Made by a program: the position numbers and the translations under genes
Origin: Toxotes chatareus
Lineage: Eukaryota; Chordata; Actinopteri; Toxotidae
NCBI GenBank assembly: GCA_016801885.1
Contig: CM028888.1
Location: 18,089,170 to 18,153,169 of the forward strand
Reading direction: 5' to 3'
DNA: 64,000 bases
Part shown: positions 1-13,500 of the stretch, piece by piece
Layout: each line of letters starts with the position of its first letter
Numbering within the stretch: the stretch's first letter is position 1
The notes under the pieces: generated by a model
The model's input: the letters and a program-made list of their open reading frames with translations, nothing else
Database searches by the model: none
Told to the model about the DNA's origin: nothing

Positions 1-64
1 TGGCTGAAATGATTTTTTATAAACTAGAGAACACACATTTTATGAAGATGGATTCAACACTCAC

Positions 65-3000
65 TTTGACACCTCACTCTGGGAGTTCCTCTCTCCCTCC
101 AAGGTAAAAGGAGATGCTCCTGTCAGCAGCTCAAACATCAGGATCCCAAGGCTCCACCAATCTACTGACTGAAGGCAGAGATGGGTTAGAAATCCTTACA
201 TAAAGGAAGGAGAACAAAATACGATGATGCACCCGCTGTGTATTTACTCTGTCAGTGCACCTTGTCTGTGGTGATACTGGCGCTATTTTGCAATGTTTGA
301 TCTAACGTAGGGTACGCCAGCCTATAAAGCGTTTGAAGTACGTGTAACTTAGTTACACAAACTCACGTGACTTACAGCACTGATTCTATTTAACAGCAAG
401 CTACATGTTAAAGTCGTCAAAATAAAAAGCATATGGAACTTGAACATTACTTTACAGCTCCTGATGTGCAACCACTTCTAACCTTTGACATTACCAAAAT
501 GATCTGAACAATGAATCTTTTTCTCTCATATATCTACCTTGCCATGTCCTGCCTTCCCCCTGATGATTTCAGGTGCCATGTACTCTATGGTGCCACAGAA
601 AGAGTAGGTCCTTTCCTTCTGTAATGAGGAAAAAGGGGAGATAAACTACATTTGTAAAAACAAATCTTACATGAACAAACTATTGTACATCCATTCCGTG
701 TATAATTTTCCACATGCACACATGTGACTATGCTTAGGTTTTGGTACTGTGATAACATACCTCTTCTTCCAGAAACTCTTTGCTGAGGCCAAAATCTGTC
801 AATACCACATGGCCTTCACTGTCTAGAAGAATGTTTTCCAATTTGATGTCTCGGTACACAATCCCAAGCTGTGCAGAAATACAGTGAAATCTTACTGTAA
901 AGTTATGGTAAGTGAACAGACATGGCATGCAGTGTAATGTAAACATTTTTACAAACAAAAGAAGACAAAAGTGACCTGTTATCGATTTGTTATTTTCAGT
1001 AATCACAAAACTTTTCAAGCGCATTCAGTGATTCTAATCTAAAAGTTCTTATGCCTTAATTTGTCACAGTAAACAACTCCTCAGAAGACACGAGGAGAGT
1101 ATTTCAAGCACTAAAGTTAAAGCCCAGAGGAGACTTCCTCACCAAATGACAGACAGTTAGTGACTATCTGGTAAAGAACAAAACATCTTTCCACGCAACA
1201 TGAGCTTAACCTCTAGGAATGCCACTTATTAGACACTCTACACATGGGATGCCACTGCTTCACAACTGAACAGCAGGTCCATTATCCAGGGCAAATGTCC
1301 TATGCTATAATAACATTAGCACCACGCAGGCAAGCTTAGCAGAAACATTAAAGACACTGATTAAGAGTCAGGCCCATAATCACAATCTATAGTGGCACTG
1401 GTATCAGTAAAACAATTCCCACCCCTGCTTATGTCAGTGCCATGTCTCTGTAAGAATGCATTGTCTTCCTCCAGTGTCCAAAAATCCATAAATGTAGCTT
1501 TACATTACTGAGCTGGAAGGGGGGAAACACCCACCTTGTGCAGGTGCTCCAGAGCCAGGATTATTTCCCCAATATAAATCCGCACCGCCTCCTCAGAAAA
1601 GTGATCCCCTCAAATGAGTGAAAGTGACTCACACACACAGACAAATGCACAGGGGAGCTTGAATAGACATAATACAAAAATTACACAAACACACATATAA
1701 GGCACATAGGGCCAACAAACAGACGTACAGTAACAGACAGAAACATAGAGAGAACATCTATTCAGCGCTTCAAGACTGAAGAGACGGAGAGGAGTTCCCC
1801 ATATTTGGTACTAGTGCTCCACCACTCACCCAGGATGAGATGTAGTTTGCTCTGTGTCTGAAAGGCATAGTGGAGCGTGACAAGGAAGGGAGACTGGCGG
1901 ATGTGCTCGAGCACCTGCCTCTCAGTGCGGGTGTGTTCTGTTGTCTTTGCCTTTTGAACGATAGCTGCTTTCTTTAACACCTAGGGTAATAATTTAAATA
2001 ACTTAATTATAACAGACATCCTGAATGAAGTGAATTCTGAACACAGAATAAAGAATAAGGAAAACGCTATATTAAGTTATCAACATATAAAAGAGATGTC
2101 ACATATCAAATATTATCTTCCTGTGAGAAAATTCTCCTCAAAATAGTTCAATACATTGTTTTTCTAAATTCCTTCAGTAAACTTTCCATGAATGGCGGCT
2201 CAGTCCTCACTCTCCTGCATATTATTTACAAATACAACCATCACATGCTGTGCAAGTACTAAAAAAATTACTTACATTTTGAATAAAAACAAAATCATGG
2301 AATCATTTACATGAAACACAAAAAGGTTTCCCATCTTCAATTTAAAAACTTGCTCACGGTTTTAATTTCTTGTCTAAGAAACTGGTTCGTGATCACATTT
2401 AATTCAATACTTCAAATGGTAGTCTCACCTTCATAGCATACAGCTGGCCAGCATCATGACCGCTGTTCTTCCTGACCAAAAACACTTTTCCGTAAGCTAG
2501 ACAAAGACAAACAAATATTTCCTCAAGTCATTCAAATGACTGCCGGTAAGAAAGTCAAACAAGCTCTAGCAAACAAAGAAACATCATCAGATCGTGCCTT
2601 AATTAGGTCTGGGGCCGCTGCAAAACATAAGCACAAAGTGAACAGCTGCGAAAATGATTTCAAGCATCTGGAAATCAGCTGAATACATAGAAAACATTCC
2701 TGTACACAAAATTTAATCAGGTGGTTTTTTTTTTTGGTGTCGATAGGAACAGCCTCTTAAGGTCCCCCCATACAGTATTCTGTATGGATTAGGTCTAAAA
2801 ACAGAGATATCTACAGCATGTGGTCTACTTTCTAAACATTCACATACTACTCACTGCCTTGATGATTTGAAACTCCAAAATCAGGAAATGAATGTAAAGA
2901 TGTTTTACCACAGCACCGAAGCTCTCGGGGACACTTTCTCTTTACAGACTATGAAAGTCAGTTCTAAACACTTTGCCCTGAAGATATTTAACCATGGCAG

Positions 3001-4527
3001 GAGAATACATCCTGTCTTCTTTTGACTATACCTCATAAACACATTTTACTCGAGTTTGCTTCTGCTTTAAACCCAACTGTATTTCATATATTTCATGCTT
3101 CATGTAGATGCTTACCTCCAGTGCCCAAGACTTTAAGCAGCTCAAAATTCTCCATGCCAACCTTCTCAGTGTGACCTGTGAGGTTAGCTAGATGCACAGA
3201 GAAAATACCACAATCAAGACATACAGTATATATGCTCAGTTTCTGTACTGTGCAAACACAGACGTTTTTTTTTTTTTTTTTTTTAGTTTCCGAAGTGTAT
3301 TAGCACATAAAAAAAACTGAAAACAGCAGTCTAACTTTCAAGAGATAAAAGGTTTGGCTGTAAGCAATGCATGAACTGTTTCACTTTCAGGAAAAAAAAC
3401 ACTACACAAAAAACCTGCAATGAGAAAGTAATATATATAATTTTAGAACTTTTTACATATTTATTAATTGCGAAAGGCAGACATCAAATATAAATTTCTT
3501 TTCAATTATCTTAGTGTTTTGCTTCACAACTTTTTGCAATGCTGCCTGCTGCTCTGCTCACTTTTGATAAAAAGGTTTTTGCACTTCACTCAATATCTAC
3601 ACCACAATCAATGACACAGCAAGTATACCAATACATTTCTCCTGTGACAGCTGCTGAAAAACTAGAAGTGACACTACTGATTAAGATATGGCTACATGTG
3701 CAACTGAAGATACGGCAACAGTTCTCTGCTTTACGTGATTTTGTGTGGATTGTCCTTGTATATTTACACAATAAATTGTATTCAAGGATACATATAGTAT
3801 CCATAAACAAACTATAAGGCAAGAACAGGTCTCTTTTACTTTGGTCTGGAGTCCAGAGTCAGTGCTCCAAATTAATTCAAACTAATAAATCTTTTTTTTA
3901 TACTTACCACAACAACAAAAAATCCTCACTATATTTTGTATTCAGGACTCAAGGACTAAAAATGAACTCAACACCTTTCTGAGGACAGTGCATAAATCCA
4001 CTGTTCACAAGCTCGTCAGGCTTGACACACTGATTCTCTGAAAGTCTGACCCATGGGTAGCTGAGATCATGTCAAGCACATTACTTGAGTGTATACTACA
4101 GGTCATGAAATCCATGCTCTACATACACAGAGTGATGAAAACAGAAACATCTGTATGATGCTATGGAATACAATACAGCAGTAACACCTAGCTGACTTAA
4201 AGTATTTCACTGAGAATGCTACTTCATGTGCTGATTAAATTCATTGGTACGTTTTGGGGTTGTGTTGTATTCCACCGCAGAGTTGAATCAACACCTCTCT
4301 GACAAAGCTTCAACAATCAGAAATGATGTTTCACACATGCTGTCTTCATTAAATGATGGAATTAATTACTGCGTGCAGTGGTTTGTATTTTTCTGGTTAC
4401 AGTGCACATAACATGCTTGATTACAATCATTTGACTTACCATTGGTGATCTGATGCTTGACGGTACAGGCCTTTTCATTTGTTTTTGCATCGGAGTCATC
4501 ACTACTACCAGATGTGTCCCCAGGCAT
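65..4527 (-). CDS. rps6ka4: Ribosomal protein S6 kinase alpha-4 (MSK2)-like kinase, N-terminal half (partial, 8 exons)
   Basis: This is a nuclear Ser/Thr kinase acting downstream of ERK and p38; the family phosphorylates CREB and histone H3. Coding exons in transcript order are 4527-4440, 3188-3116, 2496-2429, 1980-1830, 1608-1535, 868-761, 618-538 and 168-65. All have GT/AG junctions and joined phases, giving 249 codons that continue beyond the left edge. Visible kinase parts are the glycine loop GTGAYGKV, the ATP lysine in YAMK, the alpha-C Glu in TERQVLEHI, the catalytic YRDIKLEN, DFG, and the T-loop SFCGTIEYMAPE, followed by DWWSLGILMFELLTGASPFT. The start at 4527 is the only Met in the first exon, 29 codons before the conserved ANLTGH block. 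MSK2 is preferred over MSK1 because of FLEEE after DFGLSK and because stip1 is adjacent, as at human 11q13. The C-terminal CaMK-type kinase is outside the window. Odd: about 15 residues of the hinge/alpha-D region are missing between exons 4 and 5 (see finding). Confidence 0.86.
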
Positions 4528-7297
4528 AACTTAAAGAAAAGTAGACTATAGCCTATGACTGTTCACGATCAACTGGGTACCCAAATGTATTTACAGGATA
4601 TCACACTACACGCTCAGCAATTAAAAAAAATCTACTGTGGCTGCATTATGAAAAACATAAGGATTATAGAAATGACCGGACAGCTGTGTTTTCTAAACAA
4701 TACTGCTGCCCTAACGTTAATCCCCACGTCTTTGACATCCTGGTGTTTCGCATTATTTATCTAATGTGATTGGCCGAAATCAACCAGAAAACACAGAGGT
4801 GTAGCTATTCAGAGTCCAGATGTTTTCTAGCGGGTCGCTTTAGTACACTATTAGCTCAGAGAAAGCTCAGCAACACTGATTTTGATTAACTGTGTACGTC
4901 AGTCACAGTTTAAGTGTAACTTACACAGTTACCGTTAGCTTTTAGCATTAGCCGCTTAACAGAATCGTTAGTCATTATACATTAAGTTGGCTGACGTTAC
5001 GTGATGAAAACGTTAAAATTAACGTTAAAATAACGCGTTATTAGTCGGTGTGTAAACAACTACCGGGCTAGTTAGTTAGCATATTTCCACAATAACGAGA
5101 CATGCTACCTAGCTAGCTGACCTAGTAGTAGTAAATTTGCAAACTAGCCGCTAGCTAGCGAATCGCTGCTGTTGCCCGTCAAAGTTTGAACGTTGGCTAA
5201 GGCTAATGTTTAGTTCGCTATATCAACTGTCCTCTTCAGATACCAGCGATCAGACCATGTTGGAAAAGGCCAGTTTAGGTAGTTTCTAATCTTCTGTGTC
5301 TCCACTTAAAGATTCGCCCATGATGAAAACGTTTACACTTCACTTTGCATTTATTGTCAGAGGCTACGCTAGCTGCTAACACCAGGATGCTTTCGACACA
5401 ACCTGGGCGACGGTCAGTCACGTGAATCCGTCGTGTGGGCGGAGCGAGGCTGCGGGAGACCTTTAAAGACCTGGAAAGATTGCATCCTGTGTTAATACAT
5501 GTAGTGTGAGATTTTTTTTTCCTATGAGAAACTTGTAAATAAATATATGTACATTTATTAACAATACACAACTAAATAATTTAATTACACTGACGACTAA
5601 AACTGTAGGTTTGGGCCAATATTTCCACAGCCTAGGGTGGCATAGAGTCCTCAGCACCTTTTAACTACTGTTGACGTTTACTACAAATGTCTATTAACAG
5701 TGTATTGAAGGTGTTATTTTATGCTTTATTTGTGAAGTGTATAACTATCCACACAAGTCTTTTTATTGGTGTGTGTGAGTATCGTAAGGTGTTAAAATCA
5801 CATTAACTAAGATCCTACTATAAAATGTAGGTCTCCCACTGCATTGAATCAGAGTCAACACTGTTGGTCTTAGAGGACAGAGAAGCCACCATCGACCTTT
5901 AAAATACATTCAGATACTGTATATTTCACAGTACAGCTGATTTTCATTAGTACATGACATGTCTTCAGACAGTTTCTTTTACATCATGTGAGAGTTACAC
6001 ATTTGTTGCATGTACGTTACGATTACAATGGGACTTCGATGGTAAGAATGCCCATACCCCCATTTCTGCTGTATTGTGTGCCACAAGTCAAAGAGAATTC
6101 CTGAAAGAGCAATTGCTGCTTTAGAAATGTGAAAACAAGAGGTGTTACAATTCATTTCTAGCATATTTGGGCCCCTCATGGAAACCACAGCACACTGATA
6201 CTTTGAGAATGTGGTGACATTGAGGTATCTGAAGCCACATGTGGCCTAATGGTCAATATTAACACATATATGTATTTCCTCTCTGAAAACAGAAGCTGAC
6301 CAGTCTGCAGCTGTAGGAGGACAATTTCCACCACCACGTGTGGAGCCAATAAATTATTGGACATTTCAATTTACATCAGAAAAGGCTGGAGCAATTCTTA
6401 AGAATTGTTAAGTGAAATACACATTGGGAACTAGTGACAGGTAGCACTGGGGCCTCAGAGACAAGCCAACAAATATTAAAGACGCATCATGAAGTGAGAT
6501 AACTGTGATACCCTTTACTGAACCTATAGTTACTAGCTTAGAAAGGTAAATCCACCCTTTAACAATCACATTATTCCTATTATCTTGACATATTCATTCC
6601 AGGCAAGTCACATTTTGTACAGCCACACTCCAGTTTCAAGTTTGAGAAAGTAAAATTTGCCTCCTAAAGTTAAAACCTGATCACCAAACCATGACAAAGT
6701 GTGAGGACTGTTGCGTCAGGTAAACTCATCATTGCACTTTTGCTCACAGATCAGTGCAGTGTCAGCAGTATTGTTGTGACTTTCACTGACAGTCTTACTG
6801 ATATTTGACCCGGCACAAGAGCTTTGACTCCAAACTTTTCACTGCTGACTGACAGAAATGAAACCATTGCTGTTTAAACTGCTATATGAACTTTTAACAA
6901 ACTATTAAGGATCAACCTTAAATATCATGGCAAAATGTCCCTCAATTGTAAAATGAACCACATTCATTCCAGTCCCAGTTGCAATTTGTCGAGATCAGTC
7001 CTCTCTGCACCGCAATCAAGGAAACACTCAATGCTTTCCTGATATGACGAGTACAGAAAATACCAACCAGACAGTAGACAGCTTTAAGGAGGACAACATA
7101 AAAGTTAAGAACAATAACTAATGTAGACAATTTCATTTTGTGATCTATATTACAACTTTGATGCTGAGAGTATAAAGTCTTCTATTTTTTTCTTCATTTC
7201 CAGAAACTACTCCCATGAGGTGCTAGGAACATGTGAACTGCTTTAAGGTGGATTTCCCCTTTAAACACTGAACATACAGGTGCAGTGCAATGTGATG
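4528..7297. other. Intergenic interval between rps6ka4 and stip1
   Basis: No coding exon was found. The part next to rps6ka4 (about 4840-5260) is dense in GTTAGC, GCTAGC and AACGTTA motifs, including TAACGTTAAAAT-type direct repeats near 5005-5045, and probably holds 5' UTR and proximal promoter. From 5460 to 7297 the sequence is AT-rich and of ordinary complexity, with no recognisable gene or repeat. ORFs of 60-75 codons here show no coding character. Confidence 0.6.
5390..5460 (-). promoter_or_regulatory. Probable core promoter of rps6ka4 (E-box plus GC-box)
   Basis: The palindromic E-box TCACGTGA lies at 5418-5425 and a GC-box (GGGCGGAG as read on the plus strand) at about 5437-5444, in a locally CpG-containing stretch. 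It sits about 0.9 kb upstream of the rps6ka4 ATG, so a non-coding first exon or a long 5' UTR must lie between. E-boxes of this type bind USF/TFE/MITF-class factors. The assignment rests on motif and position only; no transcript start is visible. Confidence 0.4.
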
Positions 7298-7303
7298 TTT
7301 ATT
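7298..7303 (-). terminator. Candidate polyadenylation signal of stip1
   Basis: AATAAA on the minus strand (TTTATT on plus), 285 bases beyond the stip1 stop codon, would give a 3' UTR of roughly 0.3 kb. It is the first canonical hexamer I see downstream of the stop. Use is inferred, not shown. Confidence 0.45.
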
Positions 7304-7587
7304 TTAAGATGTATTTAAGTATCTGTACACATGAATCCAGATTTTCCAGAGAAAGATTTCTGGAGTCCTGAAGTTTTCCAGATGACAACAAGATGCTTTC
7401 TTAGATACAATGTAAAAGTTGTGAAATTTTAAAAAACATAACATACACACAAAGTCTCAGTGAGACTAAGGACAATATCGTTTTGAATTTTGAAGGCAAA
7501 GAAGAGGATGTAATATTTTGGAGGGTTTTGCATGTTGTACCACTGTAGTCTTGGGAGTTTCTTCACACATCTGGCTCTTGTCTCTCA

Positions 7588-10500
7588 TCAACGAATGGCT
7601 ATCAGTCCAACGTCAATGAGTTTCTGAATCTTCTGGGCAATAACTGGATTCTTTAAGTGGCTGAGGGAACAAACGGGTAGAAAAATTCAATCCTTCATGC
7701 TTTTCTGTGGATCACTGCTTATATTTACAATATTGACTTAAGGCGGAGAGAGAACCTGACAGAAAGTTGGTAAACTTACTCGCTGAGAGCCTGAGGGTCC
7801 TTCTGCATTTGCTCAAGGATCATGCGCATTGCTGGGTCACTCATAATCTGCTGCACCTCAGGATCCGCCATGGCCCTTTTCTTCACTTCCTCAGGGCTGT
7901 CATTCCTCATGGCCTGACTGACCATACAGCGCTGCATGCCCTCAGTGGCTTCCTGAAGGTGAACGAGGTAAATGACTCAGCAAATATGGTTTAAGGTTTT
8001 AAGTTCTTGATTTGTATTATCATCAACTTTTATGCTCAGTATTTGCTCTGATTTTAACCTTTGATGCCCCCCAACACACACAACACCAGTAATCTCTATA
8101 CATAAACACCAAGTCACAATAGAAAGCATCTGCTTTGTATATTGATAGCATGCAATAGAAGAAATGTCACCATATTTAAGTTGAGCACTGATGGTGTACT
8201 TACAAGAAAACTGTTGAAAAGGTAATTTGCAGTTTTATTTAGGGTGACTATGTCTATAAATATTAAAAACTTATAAAAACTTATCGAAAACTTTCCAACT
8301 TACCAAAGTTTATTTTGTCATATATGTAAACTTTGAAATGCCTGGAATATTCCAGATATGTTTTCCTTTCATTACATTTCTAGACTTTCCTGAACATTGT
8401 AGTAACCTGTGAAATACCTTTGAGGAAGAGTCGAGCTCCAGAGCCTTCTGGTACGCGTCCATAGCTTTAGAATAATCTTTCATGGCCTCCAAAGCAGCTC
8501 CTTTACGCGTGTAGCCTTTTACTGTGGACAGATGTCTTAAATTAGTCACAAAATCATATCTAAACTTTAATTAGCGTTTTACCATAACTTAAAATGTAAT
8601 TAGTTAAACGTTTCCTACTCACTGAAAGTGGGCTCAAGTTTGATGCACTCTTCACAATCCTAATAAAAAAAAAAATCACAAAGGCAATTTTTTTTACATG
8701 CAATAAAAAAACCTTTTTTGTCAGGGTAGAATCTCCTAATTTGATTCATGGAGGTGCAAGGGAAGGAAGAATAATACCTTCAGGGCAAGCTGAAACTCCA
8801 ACAGCTTTGTGTAGCAGGCAGCTCTGTTACTGAAGAGTTTGGCATCATTGGGGTTTCTCTTGATGGCCTCAGTGTAATGTTTCATGGCTAATGGGTAGTC
8901 TCCTGTGGGAAGGAAAAGATAACTTCAGGTTCTTACAATGTCAAAAAAAGAAGAATCAGATGACAATCAACCAACAAGCGCTACAACTCTTACACAAACC
9001 TTTCTGGAAGGCGTCGTTGCCCTTGTTCTTCTCTTCCAGGGCTAATTCTGGGTTGATGTAGGCTAGTTTCTCCTGCTCCTTCAGTATCTTCTCTGCCTGC
9101 AGAAACAATTAAGAGTATCAAAGTGTCAAAGAAATGCACAATTATATTTTCATTATCCGTCGGCATGCAGGTCCAACACAACTTAAAAAAAAAGAAAAAA
9201 ACTAAATCAACTAAAAATTCAAAAAGTCCAAGTAAAGGAATCAGCTTGCACTGCACCTGCTGACACTTCTTCAAGACGTCAGGGGTACGATGCTCTGTCA
9301 AACTCTTGTTGAAATATTGAACAGCTTCTTTGTATTTGTCCTGCTTGAAGTATGAGTTGCCAATCCTAGCCAAGGCCCTACAACAGAGAAGGAGAATAAA
9401 TGAAAATGATAAGTTAGTACAGCAGATGATCTGACATCATTCTTGCTTTCTCGATTAAAAAACTCAGAAGCAAACTACTCAGAAAGCAAAGCCTCTTTAG
9501 TTAAGACGAGTGAGATTTGATCATATTCATGCAAAAAAATAAATAAATAAATAAATAAATAACACAAATCATAGACACATTAGTGAAAAGCAACAGAGAA
9601 ACATTGCCATCTAGTGGTTCTCCTATACCACAGCTGATTTCTCCCATCAAATGCTTGTGGAGTGGTCAGTATGCTTCTTCAGAACAGTTTGTCAAATGGT
9701 CAAAAAGCTTCAAAAACCCCCTCCCCCTACACTGTGCGTAGATTCCCTCAAGCTAAAAATCCACTGGAACCATTAGAAACCATGCAGTCTTTAAAAACTC
9801 ACTTTGCAATCTGTCTGTAGTCTTCTCTGTTCTCTCTGCCGACATCAATGGCCTTCTCACACAGCTCTCGACACTTCTCAAAGTCTTGCTTTTCAAAGTA
9901 CACAGCTGAGGCGATAACAAAAAAGTGTACACGTTTAACATGTTAAGTATAAATCAAAAGTTAAATGTCATGTCAGTCAGTCTAAACGTTTGTCAGTAAA
10001 GTATGTAATGTATCTATGAGATTTTCGGAAACACATTTCCTCATATGCACGAGGGCATCACTTGTTTCCCAGCATGTGAGAATATGTACCTGCTTGATTA
10101 GAAATGTACGTCATGTTGGTGGGGTCATGTTTGATTGCTTCTTCATAATGTTTCAGCGCCAATTCAAAGTCCTTATTCTTATATGCAGCATTCCCAAGTT
10201 CTTTTTCCTTCAAGGCCTGTAAAAAAATTGTAAATTAGAGGATTCACACATCTGAGAACAGTGATTCATTAGAGGAGACACAGCTGCTGAAAACTCATTA
10301 AAAGTGAACACCATGACAAACTGACTCACCTTTCTCTTGTTTTCAGGAAGGTCTTCCTCTTTGGGTGGAGGTGGCTGAGTCTCTTTGGGCTTGGGGGGAG
10401 GAGGGGGGGTGGGCTCCTCCTCTTCCTCCATCTCAGAGAGATTCAGTCCCAGCAGCACAGAGAGTGTGGTCATCACTCTGGGATCCTGCAGCTTCCTGCA

Positions 10501-13500
10501 AAACAGTCAAAAAACATGAATTTCTTATTATCACAGTATTCGGGGTAATACAAATATGTGCAATTACAGTACTGATACTGTGCAAAAACATTTCTCATAA
10601 ATAAATAAAGACTTTCTGTGCAATGATCAAACTACTCAAAGTAACTACGTCCAACTTTATCCCTTTTGTTTCTCATTCCAACCTCAAGACGTGATTCTTT
10701 AGTTATACGTCAGAAGATGACAATGCACATACGTGCCAAGCTCCGATGGTTTGTTCCTGAGCTGCTCCAGCAATTCTCTGTAGCTGGGATCTGACAATAA
10801 CTCACGGGTCCGAGGATCACCCTCCAGCTTCTGATACAAGTTGGGCATGGCGAATGGGTTCATCATTGATTTCTCTGGTGAAGGAAGAATGGATGTTATT
10901 AGTGTAACTTTATGTGGTCACAGAAAAGTCCTCAGAATGGCCACCCACCCTGCACTGGTCTAGGATTAAATTCAACACAGCTCTCTCTCTCTCTCTCTCT
11001 CTGTAACCCCAACTACTAGTCCACTGGATGAATCACAACACTCAAAACACAAGTGGATTGCCTACTCCTCTTTTGAAAACTTGAGCACATTGTGATATTG
11101 CTTTGATCTTGTCAGCAGCCATCTCTCGAGCCTCTACCCACGTAGGAGGGAAAAAATGAGACACAATTTTCAAATTACAATGCCACTTTCTGTACAATGA
11201 AAGACATCATCACAAATTCAACAGCATCTACCTGCAAGCCGGGCCTCGATGTTCTGTAAACCCTCCTTTAGCTGCTGATTACTTGGCTCTTGCCGGAGTC
11301 CCTCTTGGTAAGTTGCCTTGGCATCCTCCAATCGGCCAAGAAATTCCAAAGCTGCGGCTTTGCGGGAGTAGCCCTGGTTGATGAAAATGGAAAGATTATG
11401 GATTGCATTCTCACTTTTAAGTACAACATGTCTTGTCCACAGAATCCTGGAAGAACAAATGTTATCTCACCTTGCCCCAGTCAGGCTTTATCTTGATGGT
11501 CTGACAGGCATCCTGGAGAGCATTCTCATAGTTGCCTTTCTTAGCATAGGCAGCTGAGCGGTTACTGAACAGGACATGGTTTGAAGGGTCGAGAGTCAAG
11601 GCTTCGGTGTAGCACCTCACAGCCTCATCAATATTTCCTGCGCTCAGCGCTTTGTTGCCCTGGTCTTTCAATGCTGAAACCTATGAGCAAGGAAGATACA
11701 ATCAATGAAGCACAAATAGACGAATTCTGAAAACCACAGCTCTCCTGCTCTAAATTTTGTATCACTCTTAGGCAAATGTACATGCACACAATCCCTGATA
11801 TATATCTGACTACAATGAAGACTTGGCAGCTGTCACCAGCAGAACTGAAAAAAAGAAACTGACAACCACTCAAGACTCAACCACTCAATGTCAGATGGGT
11901 CCTGCAGTGATGCAGAGACATAAACATGCCATTATTTTTTTAATGCACATTCATGGTCCTCCAGGTGCAATTTACTCTAAAAATTACCCTGAAAACAACA
12001 TGACCCTTGGTGGCAATCCAGCTCAGTGGTTAGCTAATAGCATCACAGCAAGAAGTTCAAACCCACCACTTTTCAGTTTCAGAAAATAGATCCGGACCCT
12101 TTTACAGTCCTAAACAGTAACCTGGTAGCTTGGGTATTTTAAACTAAGACAGAGTTGTCCCTGCAACTGCATACAGAAGACAGTATGGTTTATCCCCTGC
12201 TCAGACAGGCAAAGGCAACAAGTACTGATGATGCTAAAATACAGGGAGAGAGAAAATGAAAAAGTATGAGTGTGTACAAATTGTTTTGCAATTCTCCTTG
12301 TCATTTGTTGGTGGCCTGATTCAGTTTGACAAGTAATCACGTCGTGTCTCTACAGTATGTGACATAATCAATTTCACACCGAGCACAAAGAAGCGCCACT
12401 CTGTTCTAAAAACAGGCCCTCCATCTCTTCTAGCTTCATTTGACGACCACATGACAACACTTAAAGGGCATTAACAATTATCCTGGGCAAAGAACAAGGG
12501 GAGTTGACTGGCATGGCTTTCTCTCCACAGTCACCAAACCTATATTCCCCTCTGACCACCTTAAACATTTGAAAATAAGAAAAGGCAGATCATAGCAACA
12601 TCGCAATCCCCTGTGACGCTGTAGGCTGGGATTATGATAAACAATGACCAATACAGATTTTCAGTAAACCCTCGCAGTTGTTTGATTGGTATTAGTTGCC
12701 TTGGAGTCCCTCTTGGTACTCCAGGGCCAAGGAGTACCAAGAGGGCCATTGAGAAAAAAAAAAAAAAACGTTTTTTCTTTTGCACATTTCCAATATATTT
12801 TACAATTCCTTGCTCCATTACCCAAATAGCTTCAACTCTGATATTGCAAATTAGTAACAAATAGTATGCTCTTAAGGCGAGTGAGCAACTGTCTACTTGG
12901 AAAAGCAGGGCTGTATTCAACAACATTATAAGAATACACTAAGACTACACATAATTTTAAAAGTCCATGCAAAGACTGATTCAGGGAAGTTTTCAGATGA
13001 ACTTGACCAAAGGATGGATAAGAGCATTCGTCTCAGGGAGATCTGGTGCTTGGTGATGATTCTTTCTTTTGGATAAGGTCATTGGTGTATTTTACAATCC
13101 AAGCACACTTATTTTTGTCACTAGGAATACACACATAGTCCATAATCAAACATCCATAGACCTACAGTCAAAAACTAAAATCTGTGACTGTGTGAGCTAT
13201 AATACGCTGTAAATTTGATGAAAGAAAGCTGGTGACAGAAGTCTCTGTGATGGAGACATGGTGAGTGCATGTGTGCATGATGAGTGTCGAGCTCATGCAC
13301 GGTAATAATAACTTGGAAAAGATAAATCCATTGAACGAACTCTCAAACATACTTGAACTGGCCAATCGCAGAACATTCGAGACGACGCGGCAGTTGACGA
13401 CAAAATGCGGCTGTAGCCATGACAGCGGCACCGTGTGCGTCTAGAATGATCCTCCGGTCTGAGCACAAGCTGCTGAGGAAGCCACTGAAGCTGATCCAAA

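Noticed and set aside
3539..3817. 92-codon plus-strand ORF in rps6ka4 intron 1, with a 78-codon ORF opposite
   Set aside because: Both strands are open, there is no recognisable domain, and it lies between verified antisense exons of rps6ka4; chance in AT-rich intron.
11823..12340. Plus- and minus-strand ORFs in stip1 intron 1
   Set aside because: They cross a degraded tRNA-like repeat and ordinary intron; no codon structure or homology.
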